A DNA stretch of 64,000 nucleotides from G965205525 sp965205525 (GTDB lineage: Bacteria > Pseudomonadota > Gammaproteobacteria > JABABF01): positions 1,178,001 to 1,242,000 of the forward strand of contig OZ242171.1 of NCBI GenBank assembly GCA_965205525.1, in the 5' to 3' direction. Numbering within the stretch: the stretch's first letter is position 1; each line of letters starts with the position of its first letter. The position numbers and the translations under genes were made by a program. Shown here one piece after another: positions 24,879-36,511 of the stretch. The notes under the pieces are model-generated. The model was not told where the DNA came from. It did not search any database and was given only the letters and a program-made list of their open reading frames with translations.

Positions 24879-25520
24879 TTACGAATCGCTGTCAGGCTGC
24901 GGCACAACCCGCAGGTAGGGCTTCTTCGCGTCCCAGCCACCCGGAAACAGGCCCTTTGCATCCTCGTCGGATACCGAGGGCACGATGATCACATCGTCTC
25001 CTGGGCGCCAGTTCACCGGGGTTGCCACCTTGTGTGCATCGGTCAGCTGCAGGCTATCCAGCACCCGCAGGATCTCGTCAAAATCGCGACCGGTGCTGGC
25101 CGGATAGGTGATCATCAGCCGGATCTTCTGCGCCGGATCAATGATAAAGACCGAGCGCACGGTCAGTGAGTCATCGGCGTTGGGGTGGATCATTTCGTAC
25201 AGCAGGGACACCGAGCGGTCGCTGTCGGCGATGAGAGGGAAATTCAGAGCCTGCCCCTGAGTCTCTTCAATATCCTTAGCCCAGCCCCGATGGGAACCCA
25301 CTGAGTCCACCGACAGACCGATGATCTTACAGCTGCGCTCGGCAAAACGCTCCTTCAGCTTCGCCGTATAGCCGAGCTCGGTGGTACAGACCGGCGTGTA
25401 ATCCTTGGGGTGTGAAAACAACACCACCCAGAAACCACCTGCCCATTCATGGAAATTAATTACGCCTTCTGTACTGTCCTGAGAAAAATCTGGAGCCGTG
25501 TCGCCGAGCTTGAGACCCAT
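24879..25520 (-). CDS. 1-Cys peroxiredoxin (Prdx6/AhpC-TSA family)
   Basis: Thiol peroxidase reducing H2O2 and organic hydroperoxides. The peroxidatic Cys45 lies in the DYTPVCTTE motif. The 213-residue length and the C-terminal PVNWRPGDDVIIVPSVSD segment mark the Prdx6-like 1-Cys group, which lacks a resolving Cys at the usual C-terminal position. ATG 25518-25520 is chosen because GGAGGAT sits 4 bases upstream and the fold begins at GLKLGDTAPDF. Upstream there is a 675-base spacer with no gene. Confidence 0.93.
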   Translation of the reverse strand: MGLKLGDTAPDFSQDSTEGVINFHEWAGGFWVVLFSHPKDYTPVCTTELGYTAKLKERFAERSCKIIGLSVDSVGSHRGWAKDIEETQGQALNFPLIADSDRSVSLLYEMIHPNADDSLTVRSVFIIDPAQKIRLMITYPASTGRDFDEILRVLDSLQLTDAHKVATPVNWRPGDDVIIVPSVSDEDAKGLFPGGWDAKKPYLRVVPQPDSDS

Positions 25521-26195
25521 AACATCCTCCGTATAGCCGCTAACATGCGAGGGCATATTAGCGGGGCTTCTATCGCTTTGCAAATTCTTTTCCTATTGCA
25601 CGCTCCACCGGTTTATTGTTATCGTCAGCGTAGCAAGTGGAATAAAATACTGTGCGCAAGGCGGAAACAGCAAACGGTGCATTTTTTCCGATGCGAAAAA
25701 ACCGCCCGCGGTATTACTTCTTTGTCTTAGCTTTGCCGATGGTTTTAAAATGTCAAGAAATTTATTCTTACCCGGCAAATCAGCAGCGTTAATTTTTTTC
25801 CAATTCAAAAGAAACAGTCACCGGTAAATCTAGTGACTTTCTGGCGTCTAGCGAATTCTGAATGATTTCCCGGGCCAGATTCTAAAAAGGATGGCCAGCA
25901 TATGTTTCAATGCCCGAATCGTTGAATCCTGCTTCTATGCCATCCTCTGCAAATGGGAAATGCCAGCCTCTCCCATCAAGCGATTAAACCAATGCAACAA
26001 CTCTGTGATTGCATTCTGCTACAGACCCCGACCAGCCAAATTTGCCCTAGTAGGGTTCCTGCGACTTTGCAAGTCGCAGCTGAGGTCTGCCTATACTCAT
26101 GCTCACGCCGGCACGGTCCGTCCATGGAGGTGTGCAGGGCCCCTTTCAGCCACCTTTAGCAGCCTATCTGGCGGCGGCAGCTCGGGCGTAAAAAA
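25521..26195. other. Spacer between peroxiredoxin and 5S rRNA; no gene recognised
   Basis: No open frame here resembles a known protein. The left half (25600-25830) is AT-rich and should hold the peroxiredoxin promoter. Near 26045-26079 two hairpins lie side by side: CCCTAGTAGGG, then CTGCGACTT-TGC-AAGTCGCAG (9-bp perfect stem, 26059-26079). They could belong to the trailer of the rRNA transcript or to an unknown small RNA. Confidence 0.5.
26190..26195 (-). terminator. T-run directly after 5S rRNA
   Basis: The 5S terminal helix is followed on the minus strand by about six T (AAAAA-G in the plus strand at 26191-26196), so the closing stem of 5S plus this run can work as an intrinsic terminator. 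Confidence 0.4.
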
Positions 26196-26312
26196 GCCTG
26201 ACGATGTCCTACTCTCACACGGGGAAACCCCGCACTACCATCGGCGATGCGCCGTTTCACTTCCGAGTTCGGGATGGGATCGGGTGGTTCCAACGCTCTA
26301 TGCTCGTCAGGC
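26196..26312 (-). rRNA. rrf: 5S ribosomal RNA
   Basis: Minus-strand sequence starts GCCTGACGAGCATAGAGCG and ends CATCGTCAGGC, so the ends pair as helix I. The internal GGGATGGTAGTGCGGGG-type loop region and CCCGAACTCGGAAGTGAAACG-like segment are typical of 5S. It lies 77 bases downstream of the 23S gene, separated by one arm of the 23S processing stem. Confidence 0.95.
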
Positions 26313-26320
26313 AAAAAGTC

Positions 26321-26356
26321 GTAACTTGCCAAAGTTGTGCTTCACGCATGTCCGGC
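26321..26356 (-). repeat. 3' arm of the 23S pre-rRNA processing stem
   Basis: Complements the segments 29398-29420 and 29459-29473 upstream of 23S. Bases 26321-26335 pair perfectly (15 bp) with 29459-29473; bases 26336-26356 pair with 29398-29420 with a 2-base bulge. Such stems are cut by RNase III during 23S maturation. Confidence 0.8.
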
Positions 26357-26389
26357 GATCTGTTACAGATCACGCATCACCCACCTGGG

Positions 26390-29340
<2,951 letters not shown>

Positions 29341-29397
29341 CAGAAGGATGAGCGGCTGCAACAGAAATGCGGACGGCCATAGAGGCCGTCTGCTTCC

Positions 29398-29473
29398 GCC
29401 GGACATGCGCTTGAAGCACATACCCATTGCGCAGATGCTATTGCATCTGCGTTATTTGACTTTGGCAAGTTAC
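29398..29473 (-). repeat. 5' arm of the 23S processing stem, split by a hairpin
   Basis: Two blocks (29459-29473 and 29398-29420) pair with the 23S 3' flank. The 38 bases between them hold a perfect hairpin, CGCAGATGC-TATT-GCATCTGCG (29430-29451), so the precursor stem has an extra side arm on one strand only. Confidence 0.75.
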
Positions 29474-29486
29474 TTGTTAAACAGCA
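29474..29486 (-). promoter_or_regulatory. boxA antitermination element of the 23S transcript
   Basis: Minus strand reads TGCTGTTTAACAA, 12 of 13 identical to E. coli rrn boxA TGCTCTTTAACAA. NusB/NusE bind boxA RNA, and SuhB works in the same complex. It lies about 134 bases before the 23S 5' end, directly before the processing stem. Confidence 0.7.
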
Positions 29487-29519
29487 AAGTCGCCAGCGAA
29501 CTGACGACAGCAGCGGAGC

Positions 29520-29525
29520 ATTGTA
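29520..29525 (-). promoter_or_regulatory. Candidate -10 of the 23S-5S operon
   Basis: Minus strand TGGTACAATGCTCC has an extended -10 (TG-N-TACAAT) followed by a GC-rich discriminator, typical of stringently controlled stable-RNA promoters. The -35 is poor. It would start a transcript about 30 bases before boxA and after the stop of the upstream lytic transglycosylase gene. Confidence 0.45.
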
Positions 29526-29632
29526 CCACACCGTGCCAGGGCAGACTGCCTGCTCTGCACCCTCGATGGCCCGGTCCTCCCCGGTGCGGCCCCCCGTGCG
29601 GCCCGGCAGACTTCCTGAGCGGGCTGAAGCTA

Positions 29633-30241
29633 TTAAAAAGGCAGCCAGCGCCACTTTTTAGGCTTCGCAGAACTGCAGCCGCCGAGCTGGCGCCGATAGG
29701 TTCCTGCCCGCCGCTCCACCTTCTCTGCCACCTCCTTAAGCCAGGTCTTGTCACGCCAGCTTCCCTTTGCATATCCCCCCCGGCCCTCGTGATAGGCCAG
29801 GTACAGCCGGTAGGTATCCCGCCTGGAAATGCCGAGGCGAGCTGCGCTTCCCTGGTTGTACCAGCCGATAAAATCCACCGCGTCCTTAAACTTATCCCGG
29901 TCCGCTCCCCGCCGTCCAGTCTGCTTGCGATAGCTGTCCCAGGTATTCTTCAGCGCTTGGGAATAGCCGTAGGCATCGGAAGGGCGCGGCCCCGGAATAA
30001 AGCCAAAAATGCGCTTACGCGGCGGCTTGGCATCGGCGCGAAAACGGGATTCCTGATGTATGAAGGCCATGATTATCGGCACCGAAGAGCTCCACTGTTT
30101 TGCGCTCTGCTCCACATCCCTGCGCCAGGAGCGCTTCTCTTCAAAAATCTGGCAGATGTCCTCCACCTGGGAAGGCGACGAAGCGGTGCAGCCCGCAACC
30201 AGCAGGCAGAGGGCACAGAGTGCCGCTGTACTCGTGCGCAC
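29633..30241 (-). CDS. Lytic transglycosylase (SLT domain) lipoprotein
   Basis: Outer-membrane lipoprotein cleaving peptidoglycan glycan strands. The N-terminus is a lipoprotein signal (CALCLLVAGC, lipobox Cys at residue 18). The SLT/Gewl domain follows, with catalytic Glu in FIHQESRFRADA, then the AYGYSQALKNTWDSY and FIGWYNQGS motifs and the YLAYHEG element. At 202 residues it is a compact member, close to the so-called transglycosylase SLT lipoproteins of gammaproteobacteria. Its start is 2 bases from the ligA stop, so it is part of the smc-ligA operon. Confidence 0.88.
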   Translation of the reverse strand: MRTSTAALCALCLLVAGCTASSPSQVEDICQIFEEKRSWRRDVEQSAKQWSSSVPIIMAFIHQESRFRADAKPPRKRIFGFIPGPRPSDAYGYSQALKNTWDSYRKQTGRRGADRDKFKDAVDFIGWYNQGSAARLGISRRDTYRLYLAYHEGRGGYAKGSWRDKTWLKEVAEKVERRAGTYRRQLGGCSSAKPKKWRWLPF

Positions 30242-30243
30242 GG

Positions 30244-32511
30244 TTACTTTTCAGCCTTGTCCAGCAACCTGAGAAAAGCCTTTTCATCTAGGATTTTAAT
30301 TCCCTGACTGCGTGCTTTTTCCAGTTTGCTGCCCGCCCCTGCCCCCGCCACTACCTTGGTAACAGTAGTGGTGAGACTGTCTTTTACCTCCGCTCCCAAG
30401 GCCTCCAGACGTCGGGTCGTCTCCTGCTTGCTCATCGCCGTCAACTTGCCGGTCAGCGCGAAGACCTGTCCGGCGAGAGCGTCGTTGGTGTCGCCGACAG
30501 ATTTTTTCTCTTTCCAGCGCAGCTCCCCCAGCAGGTAATCAATCACCGCCTGGTTGCCCGGTTCATCAAAATAGCTGCGCATACGGTGAGCGACGGTGGA
30601 CGCCATGTATTCCGACGGGGGCACCTGCCAGTGGGTACCGCCTCCCTCAGACGCATCCTGCTTTTCTTCTGAGATTTTTGTCAGTGTTTTCTGCAGAGGC
30701 TTTTGCAGCGCCTCTTCGGAGGCGGACATAATCGCCTTGAAGGTACGAAACTCCGAGACCAGCGCCCGGGCAGCACGCCGGCCGACACCCCAGATGCCGA
30801 GGGCGTAGAGGAAACGGACCGGGTCGGCATCCCGGCTGTGCTCAATAGACTGCAGCAAGTTGCTGGCGGTCTTGCCTTTGATGCCCAGTTTTGCCAGCTG
30901 CGCCGCCCGCTCCCGCAGACGATACAAATCGCCGACATTTTCCACCAGTGCCCCGGACATCTCTTCGCCGGACAGAAGATCGCCCTGGGATTCCTCCCCC
31001 GTCCCTGCACTTCTGGTCAGCTGCTCCACCAGCACCTCGCCGAGTCCCTCTATGTCCATCGCATCTCTGGATGCAAAATGAAGAATTGCCGCGCTGCGCT
31101 GGGCCGGGCAGGTCTGTCGCGCACTGCAGAACAATTTCTTCTCCCGTCCCTCCTCCTGGACCAGTTCGGTGCCGCAGGAGGGACACTCCCGGGGAAAAGA
31201 CACCGGCTGTGCGTCTGCTGAGCGCTGCTCTTCCAAGATGCCCACCACCTGGGGGATGACATCCCCCGCACGGCGCACCGTCACCAGATCGCCGATATGC
31301 ACCTTCAGCCGGCGCAGCTCACCGGCGCTGTGCAGGGTGGCACGGCGCACCGTGACCCCGCCTATCTCTGTCGGCTCCAGCTCCGCCACCGGTGTGACGG
31401 CGCCGGTGCGGCCCACCTGAAATAGCACCTCCAGCAGCCGCACGCTCGCCATGCGGGGCGGAAACTTGCGCGCAATCGCCCAGCGCGGCTCCCGCTCCCG
31501 AGCCCCCAGGCTCTGCTGCCAGTCCCGCCGGTCAACCTTGATCACCACGCCATCTATCTCGTACTCCAGAAAATCTCTTTTCAGCAAGATCTCCTCGCAA
31601 TAATCCCGACACCTGTCAATGCCTTCGCAGCGCCTGCTCCCGCTGTTTACCGGCAGCCCCCAGACGCTCAGCTGCTCCAGCAGCTCGGACTGAAGATTCG
31701 GCAGATCCTTTCCCTCTGCCAGGCCGACACCATGGCAGTACAGAGACAGGGGCCGGGATGCCGTAACCCCGGGGTCCAGCTGGCGCAGGCTGCCGGCAGC
31801 TGCATTGCGGGGATTGACAAAGGTCTTCTGCCCTGCTCCCCGCAGTTTGGCATTCAGGTCCCGAAAATCGGCGAGCCGGATAAATACCTCGCCGCGCACC
31901 TCCAGCAGCTTGGGCACCTCGCTGCCGACCAGACAGAAGGGCACGGATTGGAGAGTGCGCATGTTGTCGGAAATATCCTCCCCGGTGCGGCCGTCACCCC
32001 TAGTGGATGCCCGCTCCAGCACGCCGTCCCGATAAAGCAGGTTTACCGCAACGCCGTCTATTTTTGGCTCGCACAGATAATGCACCCGGCGGTTTGGCAC
32101 TGCCAGATTCTTCTCTTCCTTCTCTTCCTTCTTCCCGCTCTTGCGGGACTTCTGTGCCAAACCCTTGCACACCACGTCGTGAAAGTTGCTGAGCCCCCGG
32201 TTGTCATGGGAGCTGCGAAGAGACAGCATCAGCTCCATGTGCTCCACCGGATTGAAATCCTCCTTGGGCGGGGCACCGACACGCCGGGTCGGGGAATCGG
32301 GAGTAGAGAGAGCCGGGTATTGCTGCTCTATCTCTCGCAGGCGACCGAGCATACGGTCATAGTCCGCATCGGTGATGACCGGGGCATCCTCGGCATGGTA
32401 GCGATCATCGTGGCCGCTGATCTCCCGGCGCAGCAAGGCGGCCTCCCGGCGCACCTTTTCCGGCACAGGACCCGTCTCCCCGCTGGAATCTTGAGCCGAC
32501 AGCCTGCCCAC
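30244..32511 (-). CDS. ligA: NAD+-dependent DNA ligase
   Basis: Seals nicks in replication and repair. Domain order is Ia, adenylation domain (catalytic Lys150 in EPKIDGVAVNLLY), OB fold, Zn finger (CPSC...CSARQTCP), helix-hairpin-helix, BRCT (from about residue 680). At 755 residues it is about 80 longer than E. coli LigA. The extra length is in low-complexity insertions: a Lys/Glu-rich loop at residues 119-136 just before the active site, one near 500-520 (AGTGEESQGD), and one near 605-630 (SEEKQDASEGGG). The start is a GTG at 32509-32511, 12 bases after smc. zipA is usually between these two genes but is missing. Confidence 0.95.
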   Translation of the reverse strand: MGRLSAQDSSGETGPVPEKVRREAALLRREISGHDDRYHAEDAPVITDADYDRMLGRLREIEQQYPALSTPDSPTRRVGAPPKEDFNPVEHMELMLSLRSSHDNRGLSNFHDVVCKGLAQKSRKSGKKEEKEEKNLAVPNRRVHYLCEPKIDGVAVNLLYRDGVLERASTRGDGRTGEDISDNMRTLQSVPFCLVGSEVPKLLEVRGEVFIRLADFRDLNAKLRGAGQKTFVNPRNAAAGSLRQLDPGVTASRPLSLYCHGVGLAEGKDLPNLQSELLEQLSVWGLPVNSGSRRCEGIDRCRDYCEEILLKRDFLEYEIDGVVIKVDRRDWQQSLGAREREPRWAIARKFPPRMASVRLLEVLFQVGRTGAVTPVAELEPTEIGGVTVRRATLHSAGELRRLKVHIGDLVTVRRAGDVIPQVVGILEEQRSADAQPVSFPRECPSCGTELVQEEGREKKLFCSARQTCPAQRSAAILHFASRDAMDIEGLGEVLVEQLTRSAGTGEESQGDLLSGEEMSGALVENVGDLYRLRERAAQLAKLGIKGKTASNLLQSIEHSRDADPVRFLYALGIWGVGRRAARALVSEFRTFKAIMSASEEALQKPLQKTLTKISEEKQDASEGGGTHWQVPPSEYMASTVAHRMRSYFDEPGNQAVIDYLLGELRWKEKKSVGDTNDALAGQVFALTGKLTAMSKQETTRRLEALGAEVKDSLTTTVTKVVAGAGAGSKLEKARSQGIKILDEKAFLRLLDKAEK

Positions 32512-32523
32512 GAATGACCGGAC

Positions 32524-35500
32524 TCAGCCAGCAGCAGCGGCACCGGGCCTGTCGGCACCCCCGCTGTCCACCATACGTCCCGCCTCCTCAATGTCCACGC
32601 TGACCAGCTGGGAAACGCCGGGCTCGCCCATGGTGACCCCCAGCAACTGGCTCGCCGCTTCCATGGCCAGTTTGTTATGAGTCACACAGATGATTTGCAC
32701 CTGCTCGGAAAAGTCCCGAATCAGTTCCGCAAAACGCGCCACATTGATATCATCCAAAGGCGCATCCACTTCGTCCAGCATGCAGAAGGGGGAGGGATTG
32801 AGCTGAAACAAGGAGAATACCAAAGCGATGGCGGACAGGGACTTTTCACCGCCGGACAGCTGCTGGATGTGCACGTTGCGCTTGCCGGGGGGGCACGCGG
32901 TCATCACGATGCCGGTGCTCAGCAGATCCTGCCCGATCATCTCCAATCTCGCCTGCCCGCCACCGAACAGACGCGGAAACATCTCACCTAGTCCCTGGTT
33001 GACCTTGTCAAAGGTTTCGCGAAAGCGACGACGGCTCTCCCGGTCTATGCGCTGGATCGCGCCCTCAAGCATTTGCAGCGCCTTGCGCAGCTCCTCCTGC
33101 TGCTCGTCCAGCTTGGACTTGCGCTCGGACTCCTGCTGATACTCCTCCTGAGCGGCCAAGTTGACCGAGCCCAAGCGCTGGATGCGGGCAGCGAGCAATT
33201 CCAGCTTGTGCTGCCAGGCGCTCTCCTCCGCATCCTCGGGCAGGGCCTTTTGCACTTCTTCGGCCTTTAGGCCGAGCTCCTGAAACTGGCCGCTGAAGCC
33301 CTCAAACTCTGCCTCCAGGCCCCCCTGCTGCACACGGCACTGCTCCAGTTCATCCCGGCGACCTGCCAGCTCCTTCTCTATGACCGCCCGCTGCTGTGCA
33401 GCTTCCCGCTGCTTTTCCTCCACCGCCGTCAGCACCTCCCGGGCCTGGCTCAGCTTGCTTTCCAGGATGGCGCGGGACTTGAGACCCTCCTTCAGCTGGC
33501 CCTCCAGCCCCGCCAAGGGCGCCAAGTTTGATGCGGAGCTCTTCTCCAGTTCTTCGTCCTGCTTCCCGCTGTGCAGAAGCTCCCTCTCCAGACGCTCCAG
33601 CCCCTTTTGCATTTGGTCTGCCCGGGTGCGCAGAGACTCCGTCTCCAAGGCCTTCTCCTGAAATACTTTCCCCTTCTCGCTCTGCTCTTGGCGCAATTTG
33701 TCAATGCAGCTCTGCATGGCGTCCCGCTGTCCCCGCAGGCTCTCCCGGGTCGCCCCGGTCTCTTTCATCTGCTTTTCCTCTCCCCGCTGCTCTGTTTGCA
33801 GGGCATTCATCTCCCCTGCGATCTCCTTGCGTCGCGCTGTATTTGCCGCCAGCTGCTGCTCTATACGCAGCCGCCGGGCCACTCGCTCGTGCACCTGCTC
33901 GCTGCGGGCTTCCAGCCCGGCACACCGCACTGCGACCTCCATCAACTCCTGCCGGCAGCTCTCCCGCTCTGCCTCGGCCTCGCCAAGGGCTTTTTCTGCC
34001 CGCTTATATTCCTCCGCCGCTTGCTCTGCGGTCGCCTCGGCGAAGCGGATCTCCTCGTCCAGTTTCTCTGCCATCTTTTGCACCTGCAGCGCACCCTCCC
34101 CAGCACCTGCCAGGCGCGCCCAGCCGACGCCGAGCCACAGCCCTTCTCGGCTGATGACAGACTCCCCTGCTTTAAGGCGGGGCCGCATGGCCACAGCCGT
34201 CGCCCGGTCCTCGGCGGCATACACTTGGCAGAGCAGTGATTCCAATCCCGCTGGAGCGGACACCCGGGCGGCCAGGAGATCCGCCGAGGCCGTACCGGAG
34301 GGCTGTCCCCCGGCGATGAAATCCAATCCTTTGGGAGGGATCTCTGCGGGCAGAGCCGAGAGCAGGGCATCTAAGTCCTCCACGCACAGCGCCCCCAGAC
34401 GCTGGCCTAGCACCTGCTCCACCGCCAGCTCCCAGCCGCTTTCTATCTGCAAAAGCTCTGCCAAAGGACGCATCGGCTGTCGGGACAGACGCTCTTCCCA
34501 TTCGCTCGGAAGTGTGGCGGCCTGTTTCAGCTGCGGCTCCAAAGCGGCGCGCCGCCCCCGCAGCTCCTCCAGAGTGGCACGGCTCTGCTGCCGGGTTTCA
34601 CCGGCATCACGCTGCCTGCTCCGTCCGCTATCTATGACGGCATCGCACTCCCGAAGCTGCTTTTCCAGAGAACTCCGACGCTCTGCCGCCGCCGCTGCCT
34701 CCGGGTCCGAGGGCAGTTCCGGCATATCGGAAATACTCTTCTGCTCTTCCTCCAGCTCCGCCAGCTGCGTCGCCAAGCGCGTATCTTCGTCGACCAGAGA
34801 CTCGGTGCGGGCTTCCAGGCGGCGCACTCGACCCTCCGCCTCTGCCTCCGCTGCGCCGCTGCTGTCCCACCGGGCCTGAAACTCCCATTGGGCCTGTTCT
34901 TCCCGACGCAGCTCGTCGGCGGCTCGCTGTTCTATCTCTCGGGCCGTTGCCAGCTCCGGCTCCAGCTGGGTGAGACGCTCCCGACACTCGGCTAAGATTT
35001 TTCGCTCCTGCTCCTGCTCCGCCTCTATTTCGCTGCGGCGCCCTGTCGCCGTCGCCCGCTCGGCGGCGATTTCCTTGTCCCGAGCCTGCCGGCTGCGAAG
35101 AGCCTCCTCCAGGCGGGCCACCTCGCCGCCCAGCTCGTAGTAGCGGACTTGAACCTGGTTGAAGTTCTCCGTGCACTGCGTATTCTGAAGACGCAGCTCC
35201 TCGCTCTTTGTTTCCAGTTTGCGCTTGCGAACCATCGTCTCCTCTACCCCGCTATTCGCCTTTGCAACCTCTTTTTGTGTTTTCTTCAATCGCTCGGCCA
35301 GCACCTGCTGCCGCAATGCGATGATCTCTCCCTTCAGGTGCCGCTCCTGCTCCTGGTAACGGCCGTAGCGTTCCGCCTCGCCGGCCTGGCGTTTCAGCGT
35401 GCTGAGATGCTTGCCCAGCTCGCTCTGCAAATCCTCTATCCGCTCCAAGTTTTCCCGGGTATGCTTCATGCGGTTTTCCGTCTCCCGACGCCGCTCCCGG

Positions 35501-36018
35501 TAGAGGGAGATACCGGCCGCTTCCTCCAGGTAGCCCCGGAGATCCTCCGGCTTCGCCTCCACCAGCCGCGACACCATCCCCTGCTCTATGATCGCGTAGC
35601 TGCGGGGACCGAGACCGGTGCCATGGAAAATATCCGTGATATCCCGTCGCCGGCAGCGGGTACCGTTTAAAAAGTACTTGGATTCACCCTCCCGGTCCAC
35701 TTGGCGGCGAATGGAAAGCTCGTCGTAGGCGGCATAGGGGCCGCCCAGCTTTCCCTGCCGGTTGTCAAAAACCAGCTCTACCGATGCCTGCCCTAAAGGG
35801 CGGCGACGGCCGGCTCCATTGAAAATGACAGCGGCCATGGATTCCGAGCGTATGGTGCGAGCGGAGCTCTCCCCCATCACCCAGCGCACCGCGTCAATGA
35901 TATTGGATTTACCGCAGCCGTTGGGGCCGACAATGGAGGAAAAACGACCGGGAAAATCTACGGTCACCGGATCTACGAATGACTTAAATCCGCTCAGCCG
36001 GACGCTCTTCAGATGCAT
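32524..36018 (-). CDS. smc: Chromosome partition protein SMC
   Basis: Condensin ATPase that organises and segregates the chromosome. The 1164-residue protein has the Walker A GPNGCGKSN near residue 32, and long coiled coils on both sides of a hinge (about residues 500-650). The C-terminal head carries the ABC signature QLSGGEKSLSAIALVF and Walker B FCMLDEVDAPLDD. The region is rich in Glu/Arg/Gln as expected. SMC rather than MukB points away from Enterobacterales. ScpA and ScpB are not in the window. ATG 36016-36018 begins the canonical MHLKSVRLSGFKSF. Confidence 0.97.
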   Translation of the reverse strand: MHLKSVRLSGFKSFVDPVTVDFPGRFSSIVGPNGCGKSNIIDAVRWVMGESSARTIRSESMAAVIFNGAGRRRPLGQASVELVFDNRQGKLGGPYAAYDELSIRRQVDREGESKYFLNGTRCRRRDITDIFHGTGLGPRSYAIIEQGMVSRLVEAKPEDLRGYLEEAAGISLYRERRRETENRMKHTRENLERIEDLQSELGKHLSTLKRQAGEAERYGRYQEQERHLKGEIIALRQQVLAERLKKTQKEVAKANSGVEETMVRKRKLETKSEELRLQNTQCTENFNQVQVRYYELGGEVARLEEALRSRQARDKEIAAERATATGRRSEIEAEQEQERKILAECRERLTQLEPELATAREIEQRAADELRREEQAQWEFQARWDSSGAAEAEAEGRVRRLEARTESLVDEDTRLATQLAELEEEQKSISDMPELPSDPEAAAAAERRSSLEKQLRECDAVIDSGRSRQRDAGETRQQSRATLEELRGRRAALEPQLKQAATLPSEWEERLSRQPMRPLAELLQIESGWELAVEQVLGQRLGALCVEDLDALLSALPAEIPPKGLDFIAGGQPSGTASADLLAARVSAPAGLESLLCQVYAAEDRATAVAMRPRLKAGESVISREGLWLGVGWARLAGAGEGALQVQKMAEKLDEEIRFAEATAEQAAEEYKRAEKALGEAEAERESCRQELMEVAVRCAGLEARSEQVHERVARRLRIEQQLAANTARRKEIAGEMNALQTEQRGEEKQMKETGATRESLRGQRDAMQSCIDKLRQEQSEKGKVFQEKALETESLRTRADQMQKGLERLERELLHSGKQDEELEKSSASNLAPLAGLEGQLKEGLKSRAILESKLSQAREVLTAVEEKQREAAQQRAVIEKELAGRRDELEQCRVQQGGLEAEFEGFSGQFQELGLKAEEVQKALPEDAEESAWQHKLELLAARIQRLGSVNLAAQEEYQQESERKSKLDEQQEELRKALQMLEGAIQRIDRESRRRFRETFDKVNQGLGEMFPRLFGGGQARLEMIGQDLLSTGIVMTACPPGKRNVHIQQLSGGEKSLSAIALVFSLFQLNPSPFCMLDEVDAPLDDINVARFAELIRDFSEQVQIICVTHNKLAMEAASQLLGVTMGEPGVSQLVSVDIEEAGRMVDSGGADRPGAAAAG

Positions 36019-36511
36019 GGAAAGATACCGTGACAGCCGGGCGGGGGACTTTGCTGAATTGCTCGGCGCCGAATTTGTTGCGCGTCCTTCACCTCAGCAG
36101 AGCATTTGGCAGATGACAGCTTCCCTGCTTCTGAGGTTCCCCCACCCCAGCTGCTGTGTCTGCCGACGGCGGACGCAAATTCAGTCACGGCCTGTGCCCA
36201 TGCCCTCAGCGGCGAGCACCCCCTGGCAGCAGAAATCCGGTGCAATCATCGTGCCATTCGGTGGGATATGCCAGTCTGGGGTTACAGGCCGATGCAGGGA
36301 ATGGCTCATCATACCACGAATGCCTCGCTGCCGGGCCTCAAAATACCGAACAAACTCTCTGCCGACATCCTAGGGCACTGCTCCCATATCGCGGTATATG
36401 CAGACTCGGCCAGCAGACACTTTGTCAATAGAAGCACCAAAAATAGGGCAGAGCCTATAGTCGGCTTGACGAGTAAATCTGACATGGCCGTCACCGCCCA
36501 GCAGGCTTAAA
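36019..36511. other. 493-base spacer with no recognised gene
   Basis: It separates smc from the hydratase gene, both on minus. A plus frame at 36106-36510 is open for 134 codons, and a minus frame at 36309-36494 encodes a 61-residue peptide with one hydrophobic segment; neither resembles a known family or has a good ribosome site. It should contain the smc promoter, and it may contain decayed coding DNA. Confidence 0.45.

Noticed and set aside
29341..29632. tRNA-Ile or tRNA-Ala before 23S
   Set aside because: No cloverleaf, T-loop or CCA pattern was found on either strand; the space is taken by the leader, boxA and processing stem.
33698..34879. 393-codon plus-strand frame (and others opposite smc)
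   Set aside because: Ser/Arg/Ala-rich antisense shadow of the smc coiled-coil region in GC-rich DNA.
36106..36510. 134-codon frame with an LGH..IAVYAD-like segment reminiscent of tyrosine integrases
   Set aside because: The similarity is limited to a few residues. No catalytic Arg-His-Arg-Tyr set can be traced and there is no ribosome site.
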